From Dehalococcoidia bacterium (GTDB lineage: Bacteria > Chloroflexota > Dehalococcoidia > SpSt-223), in NCBI GenBank assembly GCA_026003895.1, contig BPIC01000001.1, positions 624,128 through 688,127 on the forward strand: 64,000 nucleotides of DNA. Reading direction: 5' to 3'. The notes under the pieces were generated by a model. That model worked only from the letters and a program-made list of their open reading frames with translations, searched no databases and was not told where the DNA came from. Made by a program: the position numbers and the translations under genes. Positions 33,876 to 42,707 of the stretch are shown piece after piece (positions within the stretch are counted from its first letter, which is position 1; the number at the start of each line of letters is the position of its first letter).

Positions 33876-34408
33876 TGATAGACCTCCCGCGGGACAATCG
33901 CCCATCCCTCGGCGGTCTCGCGCAGCCAGCCACGACGTGCGAGCGCTCGCGCCCCCGCAACGATGTCGTCGGCTGACGGTGGCTCTAACCCGCGATTCTC
34001 GAAGTACCTGATGACATCGCCGATCGTGAATTGCGGCAATGCGTAATAGTCGGCAGCGAAGAACCAAACCAGAGCTTCTTCGGCCGGTGCATCCGCTACG
34101 ATGATATCGAGGAGCGCTAACCGAGCGCGATCATGCCACGTCGTGATCTCCAGACGTGGCAGGAGCAGCGTCACCTCATTCTCCACGTCGTGCCAGTCGA
34201 TGAGACCGCTCCGGTGGAGGATTCTCAGCCCCTCGCCAACGTGCTCGGCGGTCAGTTCCAACGGTTTCGCCCGCTCGACGACCGCCGAAACCGGGACACG
34301 CCGCTGGCCCGCCGCGTCGGCCGCGCGCGCCACTGCTTGAAGGACTGCGCTGCCTGGCTTCGGCAAGGGGGGAAGCCGAGTAAGCGTCGCCAAAAATGTC
34401 GCACTCAT
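33869..34408 (-). CDS. Winged-helix-like protein A (tandem paralogue)
   Basis: About 179 aa from MSATFLATLTRLPPLP. Two winged-helix-like units are suggested by EGLRILHRSGLIDWHDVENEVTLLL in the N-terminal half and ARALARRGWLRETAEGWAIVPREVYQW at the C-terminus. Paralogue B downstream has the same order and the same C-terminal VP-x-E-x-Y-x-W motif but is otherwise strongly diverged. GAGGTGAAACG precedes the ATG as ribosome site. Function unknown; nothing upstream suggests a target. Confidence 0.65.
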   Translation of the reverse strand: MSATFLATLTRLPPLPKPGSAVLQAVARAADAAGQRRVPVSAVVERAKPLELTAEHVGEGLRILHRSGLIDWHDVENEVTLLLPRLEITTWHDRARLALLDIIVADAPAEEALVWFFAADYYALPQFTIGDVIRYFENRGLEPPSADDIVAGARALARRGWLRETAEGWAIVPREVYQW

Positions 34409-35187
34409 CGTTTCACCTCTCCGTGGGCAGCGTGCTCGCTGCAAGGTGTGGTGATGCCCAGCTCAATCCGTTGCGTACTCAATCGAGCGGCGTCTCAACT
34501 GCGACTCGGTTCGGGCATCGGCGTGGCGTCCCCCTTCCGTCGCTCCGCCACCATCCGTGGATCGGACTCCGCTCGCCGCGACGGCTTGACGTCATCGATC
34601 CAGTTGCTGCCGCCGGTCATCCTCCCCTCCCTCAACGCGACCGCCGATCGCGCCAACCTCCTGAGCCGTCACCGCGCCCCACGTCGCTGGCCCCTCGCGC
34701 GACCCCGTGGCCCCTCGCGCTCTTCAGCCACGGGAGCATGCGGCTCGCCCTGACCAAGGTTGGGCACGAGGCTGGAACGGCCAAATCGGCAGGCAGCCCC
34801 TACACGCGTTGATCCCGCTCGGACGACGCCGATCACCTGCTCGTCAGTCGTGAGACGAGACGCCTCAGCCCCGGCACCTTCAACGCCGGTCCGGCAGTAC
34901 ACACGCGGGCTGTCCAATCAGACCTGCAATCGGGCGAGACGGTCGCCGAGCGTTTGGTGTACTTGCTGTTCAATTATCCAGTATTTGCTCGAAAACCGCT
35001 AGGTCGGCCGGCAAGCGCTACGCGATCGGTGGTGTCACGAGCGGCTTGGGTGTATCGCGGCACGCCGCCGAGGCTGCATGGGCGGACCGCCGGCACAACG
35101 CCGGCGCGTGTGGCGCTCCCATGGGTCTGTGGTTAGCTTGGGCACCACAACAGGGTGAGAGGGCCAAACGCCCCCACGCAGGTTTCG
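34409..35187. other. Long gene-free interval (about 780 bp)
   Basis: No gene with family resemblance on either strand. One plus-strand frame looks coding-like over a short span (ETVAERLVYLLFNYPVFARK, around 34940-35000) but has a stop upstream and no start, so it may be a gene remnant. A hairpin CGCCGGC-ACAAC-GCCGGCG lies at 35088-35106, about 80 nt beyond the stop of the minus-strand serine hydrolase gene, without a U-run. I see no tRNA, CRISPR or transposon end. Confidence 0.45.
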
Positions 35188-36759
35188 TTAGCCGATCGCC
35201 GAGACGCGGCGCAGCACCCCGCCACCTGTGATGTTGAGGTTCTCAATCGTCACCGTCTCGATGCGGCCATCGATTCCGGCTGAAAACACCACTCGAGCGG
35301 GTCCGGCAGCGTTTTCTCCCGCTGGCTGGTAGAGGAAGATATCACCGTCCCAGTGACGCAGGGCGAACGGGGCTTGCAGAGGGCCGAGCCGCAGCTCGAG
35401 TCCCTCGCTTCCGAGCCCAAGCTCCACGACGCCGACGTAGTCGTTGACGTAGCGGCCGACATAGGCGCCGAGCGGCCGGGCTGGCGCGGGCGCGACTGGC
35501 GGCTGCGAATAGTCGTACTGCCGGCCGTAGGCGGGAGCCAATGCCTCGGCGAAGATGCGGCCGTAGAGCGAAACGTAATCGCGCTGCACCCTGCCCTCGG
35601 TTGCCACGTCGAAGAAGCTCGCGGCAATTGCCTCCGGGACTCCAACTGGCTCGCCGTTGGTCAGTACGACGATGCCGAGTTCCTCGCTCGGAAGCAACAC
35701 GACGACGGTCGCCGCACCGAGCGCAAATGCGCCGGAATGGCTCAGCCGCACGCGCCCGGCAGCGTCGCTGCCGACGTTCCAGCCGAGGCCGTAGAGTTGC
35801 GGATGATCGGTCGCTGGGTTGGCTGGGGGCACTGCGATCGCCTGCGGGCGGTGCGTCTCGGCGAGCGCCTCGGCGCCCACGATTCGGCGACCGTCGACCT
35901 CGCCGTTGCCGAGCTGCAGACGAAGCCACTGCGCCAAGTCGCGTGCCGTGGAGCTGACTCCGCCGGCCGGCGATTGCGCGTCCGGGTTGCGGACGAAGCG
36001 CGGCTCCCAACGGTCGCCGACGCGGACGTGGGTGAGCGCCCGGTCCGGCGCTGTCGCAAAGTCGGCGAAGCGTGAGCTGGTGCGTGTCATCCCCAAGGGG
36101 CGGTAAAGTCGCTCGGCGGACAGGTCTTCCCAGCTTCTCCCAGCGGCCTTCGCCGCGGCCACCGCCGCCTCGGTCATACCGAAGTTGGTGTAGTTGTACC
36201 CGGACCGGAATTGGTAGGCCGGCGGGAGGAAGCGCAGCCGCCGCAGAATTTCCTCCCGGCCATAGCCAAGGTCTTCAAGGTCGTCCCCGGCGTGGTCGGG
36301 AAGGCCGCTGCGGTGACTGTAGAGGTCGCGTATCGTCAGTTGCGCCGTGACCCACTCCTCGTGCATCCGAAACGTCGGGTCAAGGTCGACAATCCGACTG
36401 TCCCAGCCGACAATTCCGTCTCCGACGAGCGAGGCAACGACGGTCGAACCGACCGGCTTCGAGACCGAGGCGAGCTGAAAGACGGTGTCGATCCCAACGG
36501 GCGCCCCGGTCGTCGTGTCGCGCACACCGTAGCCTTTGAGGGCGACGATTCGATCGCGATGGACAACGGCGAGCGCCACCCCCGGCACCCCAGTCCGCCG
36601 CAGCGCGTCGTCGACGATTCGGTCCAGTTGATCGACGGCGCGCTGCACGCTCGCCGGTGTCACCTCGGCGGCGTTCGCTGGCCTGCTGGACAGCGGACTA
36701 AGAACGAGTGCGGCGAGGAGGCCGAGCGCGGCCATCCGGAAGCCAGCGAGGTGCACCAT
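35188..36759 (-). CDS. Exported class C beta-lactamase-fold serine hydrolase
   Basis: Penicillin-binding-protein-like esterase or peptidase of 523 aa. A signal peptide (AALGLLAALVLSPLSSRPANA) leads to the mature chain. ASVSKPVG is the SxxK nucleophile motif, YNYTNFGM the Tyr-x-Asn motif, and SHSGAFALGAATVVVLLP carries the third (HxG) box. After about residue 410 a separate C-terminal domain (YVGRYVNDYVGVVELGLG...) resembles the DUF3471-type module often fused to such hydrolases. The substrate could be a peptide or ester; antibiotic resistance is not implied. The ATG has a GGAGGGA ribosome site. Confidence 0.88.
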   Translation of the reverse strand: MVHLAGFRMAALGLLAALVLSPLSSRPANAAEVTPASVQRAVDQLDRIVDDALRRTGVPGVALAVVHRDRIVALKGYGVRDTTTGAPVGIDTVFQLASVSKPVGSTVVASLVGDGIVGWDSRIVDLDPTFRMHEEWVTAQLTIRDLYSHRSGLPDHAGDDLEDLGYGREEILRRLRFLPPAYQFRSGYNYTNFGMTEAAVAAAKAAGRSWEDLSAERLYRPLGMTRTSSRFADFATAPDRALTHVRVGDRWEPRFVRNPDAQSPAGGVSSTARDLAQWLRLQLGNGEVDGRRIVGAEALAETHRPQAIAVPPANPATDHPQLYGLGWNVGSDAAGRVRLSHSGAFALGAATVVVLLPSEELGIVVLTNGEPVGVPEAIAASFFDVATEGRVQRDYVSLYGRIFAEALAPAYGRQYDYSQPPVAPAPARPLGAYVGRYVNDYVGVVELGLGSEGLELRLGPLQAPFALRHWDGDIFLYQPAGENAAGPARVVFSAGIDGRIETVTIENLNITGGGVLRRVSAIG

Positions 36760-36884
36760 CGATCCCTCCAGTTGACCGTTCGTCCGGGCTCGGCGAGTTT
36801 CCTTGATCAGGGTGGCCCCTGTCTAGCCGCGGGCGGCGCGGCTGTGGTAGGATTTGGCGCTACGACGCGGGCAGCCGCGTTTTC

Positions 36885-36956
36885 GGCGACGTAGCCAAGT
36901 GGTAAGGCAGCGGTCTGCAAAACCGCGATTCACCGGTTCGAATCCGGTCGTCGCCT
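36885..36956 (+). tRNA. tRNA-Cys (anticodon GCA)
   Basis: Acceptor GGCGACG/CGTCGCC; anticodon stem GCGGT/ACCGC encloses CTGCAAA with anticodon GCA. The discriminator is T, as expected for tRNA-Cys. The CCA end is not encoded (TCCC follows), unlike the other three tRNAs in the window. Confidence 0.93.
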
Positions 36957-36980
36957 CCCCCGTCCGTCCCCAGCCTCCTC

Positions 36981-37064
36981 GGGACAGTGGTGGAATGGCA
37001 GACACAGCGGGCTTAAACCCCGTAGCCGCAAGGCGTGCGAGTTCGAATCTCGCCTGTCCCACCA
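36981..37064 (+). tRNA. tRNA-Leu (anticodon TAA)
   Basis: Acceptor GGGACAG/CTGTCCC; anticodon stem GCGGG/CCCGT encloses CTTAAAC with anticodon TAA. The long variable arm GTAGCCGCAAGGCGT marks a class II tRNA, and the T-loop is TTCGAAT. Discriminator A and CCA are encoded. It is 24 nt downstream of tRNA-Cys. Confidence 0.95.
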
Positions 37065-37325
37065 GGGCCGTACTTTGGCCTCGGTTCGGCGCAGGGCGCC
37101 CGACTCCCAGACCGCGGTCCGGTGTAGCGTGCTCCTCTTCGTCAGCGGTCTCGCCGCGAAGTATCTCGCATTCTGTGGCAGCTACCCTGTTGGGCTGGGC
37201 GCTCTCGGGTTGAACGGCGTGGGGGACGTGGGCTGAGGCAACGCTCGGGGCACGGCAGCGCGGAATCCCTCTTGGTCGTTCCGTTGCCGACGGGCTACAC
37301 TCTGGTCCACCGTTCCGGAGCGCTG

Positions 37326-38432
37326 ATGATTCTCTGTGCCAACCCCAAGGCTCAGTATCTCGCCTACCGCGAAGAGATCGACGGGGCGATCCACGCGGCG
37401 CTCGAGAGCGGCAGATACATCCTCGGCGAGCAGGTTGCGGCCTTCGAAGCCGAGTTCGCCGCCTACATCGGCGCGGCCTACGCCGTCGGCTGTGGCAGCG
37501 GCACCGAGGCGCTCCGGCTCGCGCTTGGTGCGCTCGGGATCGGGCCGGGCGACGAGGTGATCACGGTTGGGCACACCGCCGTCGCCACCGTCGCCGCCAT
37601 CGAGTTGGCTGGCGCGACGCCCGTGCTCGTCGACATCGACCCCGTGCACGCGACGCTCGATCCAGCGCGGATCGAGGCGGCATGCACCGCGCGGACGAAG
37701 GCGATCCTTCCGGTCCATCTCTATGGCCAGCCGGCAGATTTGACCGCCATCCTCGCGGTAGCGGCACGCCACGGTCTTCGCGTCGTCGAGGACTGCGCTC
37801 AGGCCCACGGCGCATGCTGGGACGGCCGACGCGTCGGCGCCTTTGGCGATGCCGCCTGTTTCAGCTTTTACCCGACGAAGAACCTCGGCGCGATCGGCGA
37901 CGGCGGGATGGTAGTTACCAACGATCCGGCCGTCGCGAACGAAGCGCGGTTGCTGCGCGAATACGGGTGGGCCGAGCGGTACGTCTCTCACCGCGTTGGC
38001 TGGAACAGCCGCCTCGACGAGCTGCAGGCGGCGGTGCTGCGCGTCAAGCTGCGCCACCTCGACGCCGACAACGCCCGTCGCCGAGCGATCGCGGATCGCT
38101 ACGATCGCGAGCTGGACGGCCTCGGCTTCGCACTGCCGGCACGTCGTCCCGGCGCGACCCATGTCTTCCACTTGTACGTCATCCGCCATCCTGAGCGTGA
38201 CCGATTGCTCGAGTTTTGCCGACGGCACGGTGTCTCACCCGGCATCCATTACCCGGTTCCCGTCCACCTGCAGCCTGCCTACCGCGGACGGATGGCCGGT
38301 GCGGACCGCCTGCCGGAGACCGAGCGTGCCGCTCGAGAGGTACTGTCGCTCCCGATGTATCCGGAGCTGACCGATGATGAGGTCTCCACCGTCACCGCGG
38401 TGCTGCGCGCCTTTGCGGAGGGAGCGAGATGA
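37326..38432 (+). CDS. DegT/DnrJ/EryC1/StrS family PLP aminotransferase
   Basis: Sugar aminotransferase-type PLP enzyme of about 368 aa. [25 protein letters not shown] binds the cofactor phosphate, [11 protein letters not shown] holds the PLP-contacting Asp, and [19 protein letters not shown] contains the Schiff-base Lys. The end [12 protein letters not shown] is also typical. It would aminate a nucleotide-linked keto-sugar at the C3 or C4 position. The ATG used here is 18 codons inside the track ORF and follows GGAGCG. The next gene, an SDR epimerase/dehydratase-like protein, overlaps by 4 bp; together they suggest an aminodeoxysugar pathway for surface glycans. Confidence 0.9.
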   Translation: MILCANPKAQYLAYREEIDGAIHAALESGRYILGEQVAAFEAEFAAYIGAAYAVGCGSGTEALRLALGALGIGPGDEVITVGHTAVATVAAIELAGATPVLVDIDPVHATLDPARIEAACTARTKAILPVHLYGQPADLTAILAVAARHGLRVVEDCAQAHGACWDGRRVGAFGDAACFSFYPTKNLGAIGDGGMVVTNDPAVANEARLLREYGWAERYVSHRVGWNSRLDELQAAVLRVKLRHLDADNARRRAIADRYDRELDGLGFALPARRPGATHVFHLYVIRHPERDRLLEFCRRHGVSPGIHYPVPVHLQPAYRGRMAGADRLPETERAAREVLSLPMYPELTDDEVSTVTAVLRAFAEGAR

Positions 38433-39409
38433 CCTTCGCCGGCAAGCGCGTCCTGATTACCGGCGGGCTCGGCTTTATCGGCGCAAACCTCGCGCAGCGG
38501 CTGGTTGAGCTCGGCGCAGAGGTGATGGCGGTCGATTCGCTCATCCCGCAGTATGGCGGCAACCTCTTCAACATTGCGCCGATTCAGGACCGCATCCGGG
38601 TCAACATCTCGGACGTCCGGGACGAGTACAGCATGGCCTACATCGTTCAGGGCCAACACTACTTGTTCAATCTTGCCGGGCAGACGAGTCATCTCGATTC
38701 GATGACCGACCCGTACACCGACCTCGACATCAATTGCCGGGCGCAGCTTTCAATTCTCGAGGCATGTCGGAAGCACAACCCGGACATCAAGATTGTCTTC
38801 GCGAGCACCCGTCAGATTTATGGCAAACCGGAATACCTTCCGGTGGACGAGCGGCATCAACTGCGTCCCGTCGACGTCAACGGGATCAACAAGATGGCCG
38901 GCGAGTGGTATCACATTCTCTATAACGACGTCTACGGCCTGCGGGCTACCTCGCTCCGCCTCACCAATACCTACGGGCCGCGGATGCGGATCAAGGACGC
39001 TCGGCAGACGTTCCTCGGCATCTGGATCCGGCGGCTGATCGAGGGTGAGCCGATCGAGGTGTTTGGCGACGGCGAGCAGCTCCGTGACTTCAATTATGTC
39101 GATGATGTCGTCGATGCGTTGCTCCTCGCCGCCGAGCGTGATACGGCGAATGGCTGCGTCTTCAACCTCGGCGCGAACGATTGGCGGTCGTTGAAATCGC
39201 TCGCCGCGCTCCTCGTCGAACTGAACGGCTCCGGAGAGTATCGAATCGTCCCCTTTCCGGAAGACCGCAAAGCGATCGATATCGGCGACTACTATTCCGA
39301 CTTTAGCCGCATTCGACAGACTCTCGGCTGGTCGCCGAAGGTGCCGCTTGAGGACGGGCTGCGACGCACCCTCGCATACTATCATCAGTACTGGCGGCAT
39401 TACGTCTAA
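38429..39409 (+). CDS. Extended SDR, NAD-dependent epimerase/dehydratase-like, with Asn at the catalytic Tyr position
   Basis: 326 aa. [22 protein letters not shown] is the NAD site, FASTRQIYG the Ser/Thr strand and [10 protein letters not shown] the substrate segment, as in UDP-glucose 4-epimerase and dTDP-glucose dehydratase relatives. Where these have Y-x-x-x-K the sequence reads [13 protein letters not shown], that is N-x-x-x-K, so the usual proton-transferring Tyr seems replaced. The Lys is kept. The surrounding [14 protein letters not shown] reads like a well-conserved block, so this may be a specialised subfamily and not a decayed enzyme. It is coupled to the DegT gene (ATGA overlap). 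Confidence 0.82.
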   Translation: MTFAGKRVLITGGLGFIGANLAQRLVELGAEVMAVDSLIPQYGGNLFNIAPIQDRIRVNISDVRDEYSMAYIVQGQHYLFNLAGQTSHLDSMTDPYTDLDINCRAQLSILEACRKHNPDIKIVFASTRQIYGKPEYLPVDERHQLRPVDVNGINKMAGEWYHILYNDVYGLRATSLRLTNTYGPRMRIKDARQTFLGIWIRRLIEGEPIEVFGDGEQLRDFNYVDDVVDALLLAAERDTANGCVFNLGANDWRSLKSLAALLVELNGSGEYRIVPFPEDRKAIDIGDYYSDFSRIRQTLGWSPKVPLEDGLRRTLAYYHQYWRHYV

Positions 39410-39420
39410 CTGAGGCGGCG

Positions 39421-40287
39421 ATGCGGTTGCTGCTCGCCTCCCTGCTCGCGCTCCTTGCGGTGATCGCCGGGACTGCCTCGGCGGCCGAGCGGCTGGTGAC
39501 GCCCGTCGCGAACCTGCGCGATGACGCGCTTGCTGACCGGCTCGCTCGCCTTGTCGCTGCCGAGCCGGCGATCTACGGCATCGCCGTCAAGCACCTCGTC
39601 ACCGGCCAACATGCCGCTGTCAACGGCGACCGTGTCTTCGAGGCTGCGAGCCTCTATAAGTTGGCGGTGATGGTCGAGCTGTACGCGCAGCACGCGCTCG
39701 GGGAGATCGACTTCGACGAAGCAGTGCCGGCGTTCGTCATCCTTGGTTACGACAGCAGTGGTTTTCCGATCTATGGCGAGCCAACCACCTATAGCGCCCG
39801 TGAGGCTCTGATCGACATGATCACCGTCAGTGACAACGCGGCGGCGCAGTTTCTCCTCTATCGGCTCGGGCCCAGCCGGGTCAACCAGCGGATGGCAGCG
39901 CTCGGTCTGCCGAACACCACCGTCGACTGGGATACCACGACCACGCCGAACGAAATGCTGGAGCTGCTCGACCTGATGGCGACCGGCCGTCTCGTAAGCC
40001 GCCAAGCGAGCGCCGAGATGATCGATGTCTTGCTCGGTCAGCGGATCAACGATCGTCTCCCGGTCGGGCTACCGCCCGGCGTGCCGATCGCCCACAAGAC
40101 CGGCAACTTGCCCGGCCTCGCGCACGATGCCGGCATCGTCTATGCCCCCGAGGGGCCGTACATCGTCGTCGTTCTCACCGAGGATCTGTGGGATGTCGAG
40201 CGCGGCTATGCGGTCATCCATGACCTCGCCCGGCAGGTGCACACCTACTTCGCTCACCGACCGGCGCTCGTCGCGCTCGCGCCCTGA
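39421..40287 (+). CDS. Exported class A beta-lactamase-fold serine hydrolase
   Basis: 288 aa with a signal peptide (LLLASLLALLAVIAGTASA). EAASLYKLAVM is the SxxK motif, TVSDNAAAQFLLYRLG the SDN box and AHKTGNLPGLAHDAGIV the KTG box. No E-x-x-L-N omega-loop motif is visible between the SDN and KTG boxes, so efficient beta-lactam hydrolysis is doubtful; a D,D-peptidase-like or esterase role on envelope peptides is more likely. It follows the SDR gene after 11 bp and may belong to the same transcript. Confidence 0.85.
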   Translation: MRLLLASLLALLAVIAGTASAAERLVTPVANLRDDALADRLARLVAAEPAIYGIAVKHLVTGQHAAVNGDRVFEAASLYKLAVMVELYAQHALGEIDFDEAVPAFVILGYDSSGFPIYGEPTTYSAREALIDMITVSDNAAAQFLLYRLGPSRVNQRMAALGLPNTTVDWDTTTTPNEMLELLDLMATGRLVSRQASAEMIDVLLGQRINDRLPVGLPPGVPIAHKTGNLPGLAHDAGIVYAPEGPYIVVVLTEDLWDVERGYAVIHDLARQVHTYFAHRPALVALAP

Positions 40288-40605
40288 GCACCCCGGCCGG
40301 GCTTCGGCGCCGGACAGCGGCCGCGCCGCATCGCGCTGGTCACGAGTGACGGCCCAGACTTGGGCGCCTCGCTCGAACCCAAGGCCGGTGACCGCGTGGA
40401 CGGCCATTCGCAACATCGCTGCTGGTCCCAGTGCAAGCTAAGGTTGTTCCCGAGAGCCGACCCGGAAGACCCAGCGGCGCCGAATCGCCAGCAGCGGGAT
40501 CTCCGCGGCAATCGGAAGCAGCGCGGCGTCGACGCTGTCGACGGTCGCGACGCCCCCGCGCGAGGCCGCCCAATCTCGTGGGCGACGAGCGCAGAGTCGA
40601 GAGAT
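40288..40605. other. Interval between the class A-like hydrolase and speB (convergent genes)
   Basis: No confident gene. On the minus strand, two frames joined near a C5 run (around 40554-40558) spell DSALVAHEIGRPRAG followed by VATVDSVDAALLPIAAEIPL, which looks coding-like and ends in a stop. It could be a short frameshifted gene downstream of speB or a chance reading. No terminator hairpin with a U-run is seen. Confidence 0.35.
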
Positions 40606-41472
40606 TCATCCCAACGCGGGGCGTCGTGCGAAGAGCAAGACGCTCTCGCGCACGAGCTTGGCGGCGGCGACAGCGGCGATACCAGCCGGGTCGATGGCTG
40701 GGAGCACCTCGACGATGTCGATGGCAACGACATTGAGGCCGCGCAGCGAGGTCAGGAAGGCGGCGAGCTCGCGGAAGGTGGGGCCGCCAGGCTCGGGGCA
40801 GCCGGTGCCGGGCGCTGCGGACGGATCGAGGACATCGATGTCGAGCGAGAGGTAGAGGGGGACGCCTTCCAGCGCAGTACGCGCGGTCGGCGCGAGCGTC
40901 AGCTCACTCGAAGCGGAGAGCAGCCCGTTGGCCGCGCGCCACTCGGGCGCCGTGCCGGAGCGCCCGCCTACCTGCGCCACGCGGCGCGGGCCGATCTCGT
41001 CGCAGATGCGCCGGAGCACGGTCGCGTGACAGATGCGCTCGCCGGCATACTCCTCGATCAGATCGAGGTGCGCGTCGACGTGGAGGAGGTGCAAGTCCGG
41101 GTAGTGCTCGAGGAGGCCGCGCACCGCCCCAAGCGTCAGCGTATGCTCGCCGCCGAGCAGCACCGGGAGCGCCCCCGCTGCGGCGATGGCGCCGGTCCGC
41201 GCGGCGATTGCTGCGAGCGCGGCGTCCATCGTGAGGCCGTCGAGCGGCAGGTCGCCGAGGTCGGCGATCGCGAGTGTTTCGAGGTCGCGATCGAGCGCTG
41301 GGCTGTAGGTCTCGATGCTATCCGAGATGGCGCGGATCGCCGCTGGCCCGTCCGCCGTGCCAGGCCGGAACGACTCGGTCAGGTCAAGCGGCACGCCGAG
41401 GATCGCGACGTCCGGCCGGTCGAGGCCAGGCCGGCTAGCGAGAAACGGCCGCGGAGACGGGGAGGAGGCCAA
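40606..41472 (-). CDS. speB: Agmatinase-family ureohydrolase (probable N1-aminopropylagmatinase)
   Basis: Binuclear Mn hydrolase releasing urea from agmatine or N1-aminopropylagmatine. The metal motifs LLGGEHTLTLG, LHVDAHLDL and SLDIDVLDP are intact, as is the SFRPGTADGPAAIR substrate loop of agmatinases. The open frame starts at a TTG at 41508 without a ribosome site; a second TTG at 41472 lies 8 nt behind GCAGGA and fits the family N-terminus (RPFL..), giving about 288 aa. It overlaps speE and is the last gene of the polyamine operon. In organisms with pyruvoyl arginine decarboxylase plus SpeE but no spermidine route through putrescine, this enzyme acts on aminopropylagmatine to give spermidine. 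Confidence 0.88.
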   Translation of the reverse strand: MASSPSPRPFLASRPGLDRPDVAILGVPLDLTESFRPGTADGPAAIRAISDSIETYSPALDRDLETLAIADLGDLPLDGLTMDAALAAIAARTGAIAAAGALPVLLGGEHTLTLGAVRGLLEHYPDLHLLHVDAHLDLIEEYAGERICHATVLRRICDEIGPRRVAQVGGRSGTAPEWRAANGLLSASSELTLAPTARTALEGVPLYLSLDIDVLDPSAAPGTGCPEPGGPTFRELAAFLTSLRGLNVVAIDIVEVLPAIDPAGIAAVAAAKLVRESVLLFARRPALG

Positions 41473-42364
41473 CGGCGTCGTCCTGCCCAGCGGCGAGACT
41501 GCGGGCAAGGTCCGCCGGGAGGACGAACGCCGCTTGGTGCATCGCCGGGGTGTAATAGCGAGTCACGATTCCTTCCAGCCGGCGCTCGATCTCTGCCGGC
41601 GGGACGGCTGCCAAATCCTTTCCCTTCGTTGCCGAAAGGAAGCTCCAAATCACGCCTGGGTACGAAGGGATGCTTGCCAAGTACGGCGCGACGACCGGGA
41701 AGACTCGGCGGAGCTGGCGCGCCGCTTTGCCCAATTCCGCGCCCATCAACAGGGGCGAGCCGCTTTGGGTCACGAACACGCCGTCCTCCGCGAGCGCTCG
41801 GAACGCCGCGCGGTAAAACGCCTCGCTAAAGAGCGCTTCGGCGGGGCCAACCGGGTCGGTGGAATCGACAAGAATGGCGTCGAAACGCTCGTTCGTCTCG
41901 GCGAGATACCGTGCGCCGTCGCCGATGACGAGCTCGACGCGCGGGTCGTCGAACGCGCCGGCCGAGATTTCGGGGAGATACTTCAGGCAGGTGTCGACGA
42001 CTGCCCGGTCGAGCTCCACTTGCACCGCGCGCTCCACCGTTGGATGCTCGAGGACGCGCCGAAGGGCGCCGCCGTCGCCACCCCCGATGACCAGCACCGT
42101 GCGCGGCGCGGCGAGGGCGCACAGCGCGGGGTGGACGAGCATCTCGTGGTAAATGTGCTCGTCCACGCTCGAAGTCTGCACCGCGCCTTCGAGGATGAGG
42201 GTGGTGCCCAGCAGATCGGTCTCGATCACCTGGATCGACTGGTAGGGCGAGCGGCCTTGGTAGATTTCGCGGCGGACGTGATAGCCCTGCCGGAATCCTT
42301 GGATTGGGGCTTCAGCGAACCAGCGCCCCAGCGGGAACACGGGCTCGTGCGTCGACAATTCCAC
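41435..42364 (-). CDS. speE: Polyamine aminopropyltransferase (spermidine synthase family)
   Basis: Transfers aminopropyl from decarboxylated SAM to an amine. REIYQGRSPYQSIQVIETDLLGTTLIL, TSSVDEHIYHEMLVHPAL, TVLVIGGGDGGALRRVLEHP, VELDRAVVDTC and AILVDSTDPVGPAEAL are the SpeE core motifs. Its 309 aa are normal. The GTG start is behind GGAG and lies 53 bp inside speD. With pdaD and speB in the same operon, the likely acceptor is agmatine, forming N1-aminopropylagmatine, as in Thermus and Thermococcus. Acceptor choice is inference. Confidence 0.93.
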   Translation of the reverse strand: MELSTHEPVFPLGRWFAEAPIQGFRQGYHVRREIYQGRSPYQSIQVIETDLLGTTLILEGAVQTSSVDEHIYHEMLVHPALCALAAPRTVLVIGGGDGGALRRVLEHPTVERAVQVELDRAVVDTCLKYLPEISAGAFDDPRVELVIGDGARYLAETNERFDAILVDSTDPVGPAEALFSEAFYRAAFRALAEDGVFVTQSGSPLLMGAELGKAARQLRRVFPVVAPYLASIPSYPGVIWSFLSATKGKDLAAVPPAEIERRLEGIVTRYYTPAMHQAAFVLPADLARSLAAGQDDAVGLLPVSAAVSR

Positions 42365-42695
42365 GCTTCATCTCCATGACCTGAACATGCCCCGGCGCGA
42401 AATAGCGCTGGAGGACCGGGGCGACCTCTTCCGGCTGGATCCGTTTGCCACAGGTGAAGACATCCACCGCCGCGTAGCCGAGTTCCGGCCAGGTGTGAAT
42501 CAGAATGTGCGATTCTGAAATGACGGCCACCCCGGTGATCCCTTGTGGGGTGAACGGATGGATGAACATTTCGAGCAGCGTCGCGCCACAGGCTTCCGTC
42601 GCCTCGGTGAGCGCGTGCCGCACCGCCTCGACCGAATCGAGGTTCTCGTTACAGTCCCACATCTCCATGATGAGGTGGCGACCAACACTTTCCAT
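42312..42695 (-). CDS. speD: S-adenosylmethionine decarboxylase proenzyme
   Basis: Produces decarboxylated SAM, the aminopropyl donor. The 127-aa prokaryotic class 1B form has VGRHLIMEMWDCN at the N-terminus and the self-cleavage site in VISESHILIHTWPE, where the second Ser becomes the pyruvoyl group; the later GYAAVDVFTCGKRI contains the active-site Cys. A GGGGGG-type ribosome site precedes the ATG. It lies 12 bp after pdaD and overlaps speE by 53 bp. One SpeD would feed both SpeE and BpsA. Confidence 0.95.
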   Translation of the reverse strand: MESVGRHLIMEMWDCNENLDSVEAVRHALTEATEACGATLLEMFIHPFTPQGITGVAVISESHILIHTWPELGYAAVDVFTCGKRIQPEEVAPVLQRYFAPGHVQVMEMKRGIVDARARVPAGALVR

Positions 42696-42707
42696 CGGTA
42701 CCCCCCT

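Noticed and set aside
39421-40287. Antibiotic-resistance beta-lactamase
   Set aside because: SxxK, SDN and KTG boxes are present but no omega-loop Glu is visible, so a true class A lactamase cannot be supported.
40360-41829. 489-aa plus-strand ORF across speB and speE
   Set aside because: Arg/Gly/Glu-rich shadow spanning two real minus-strand genes.
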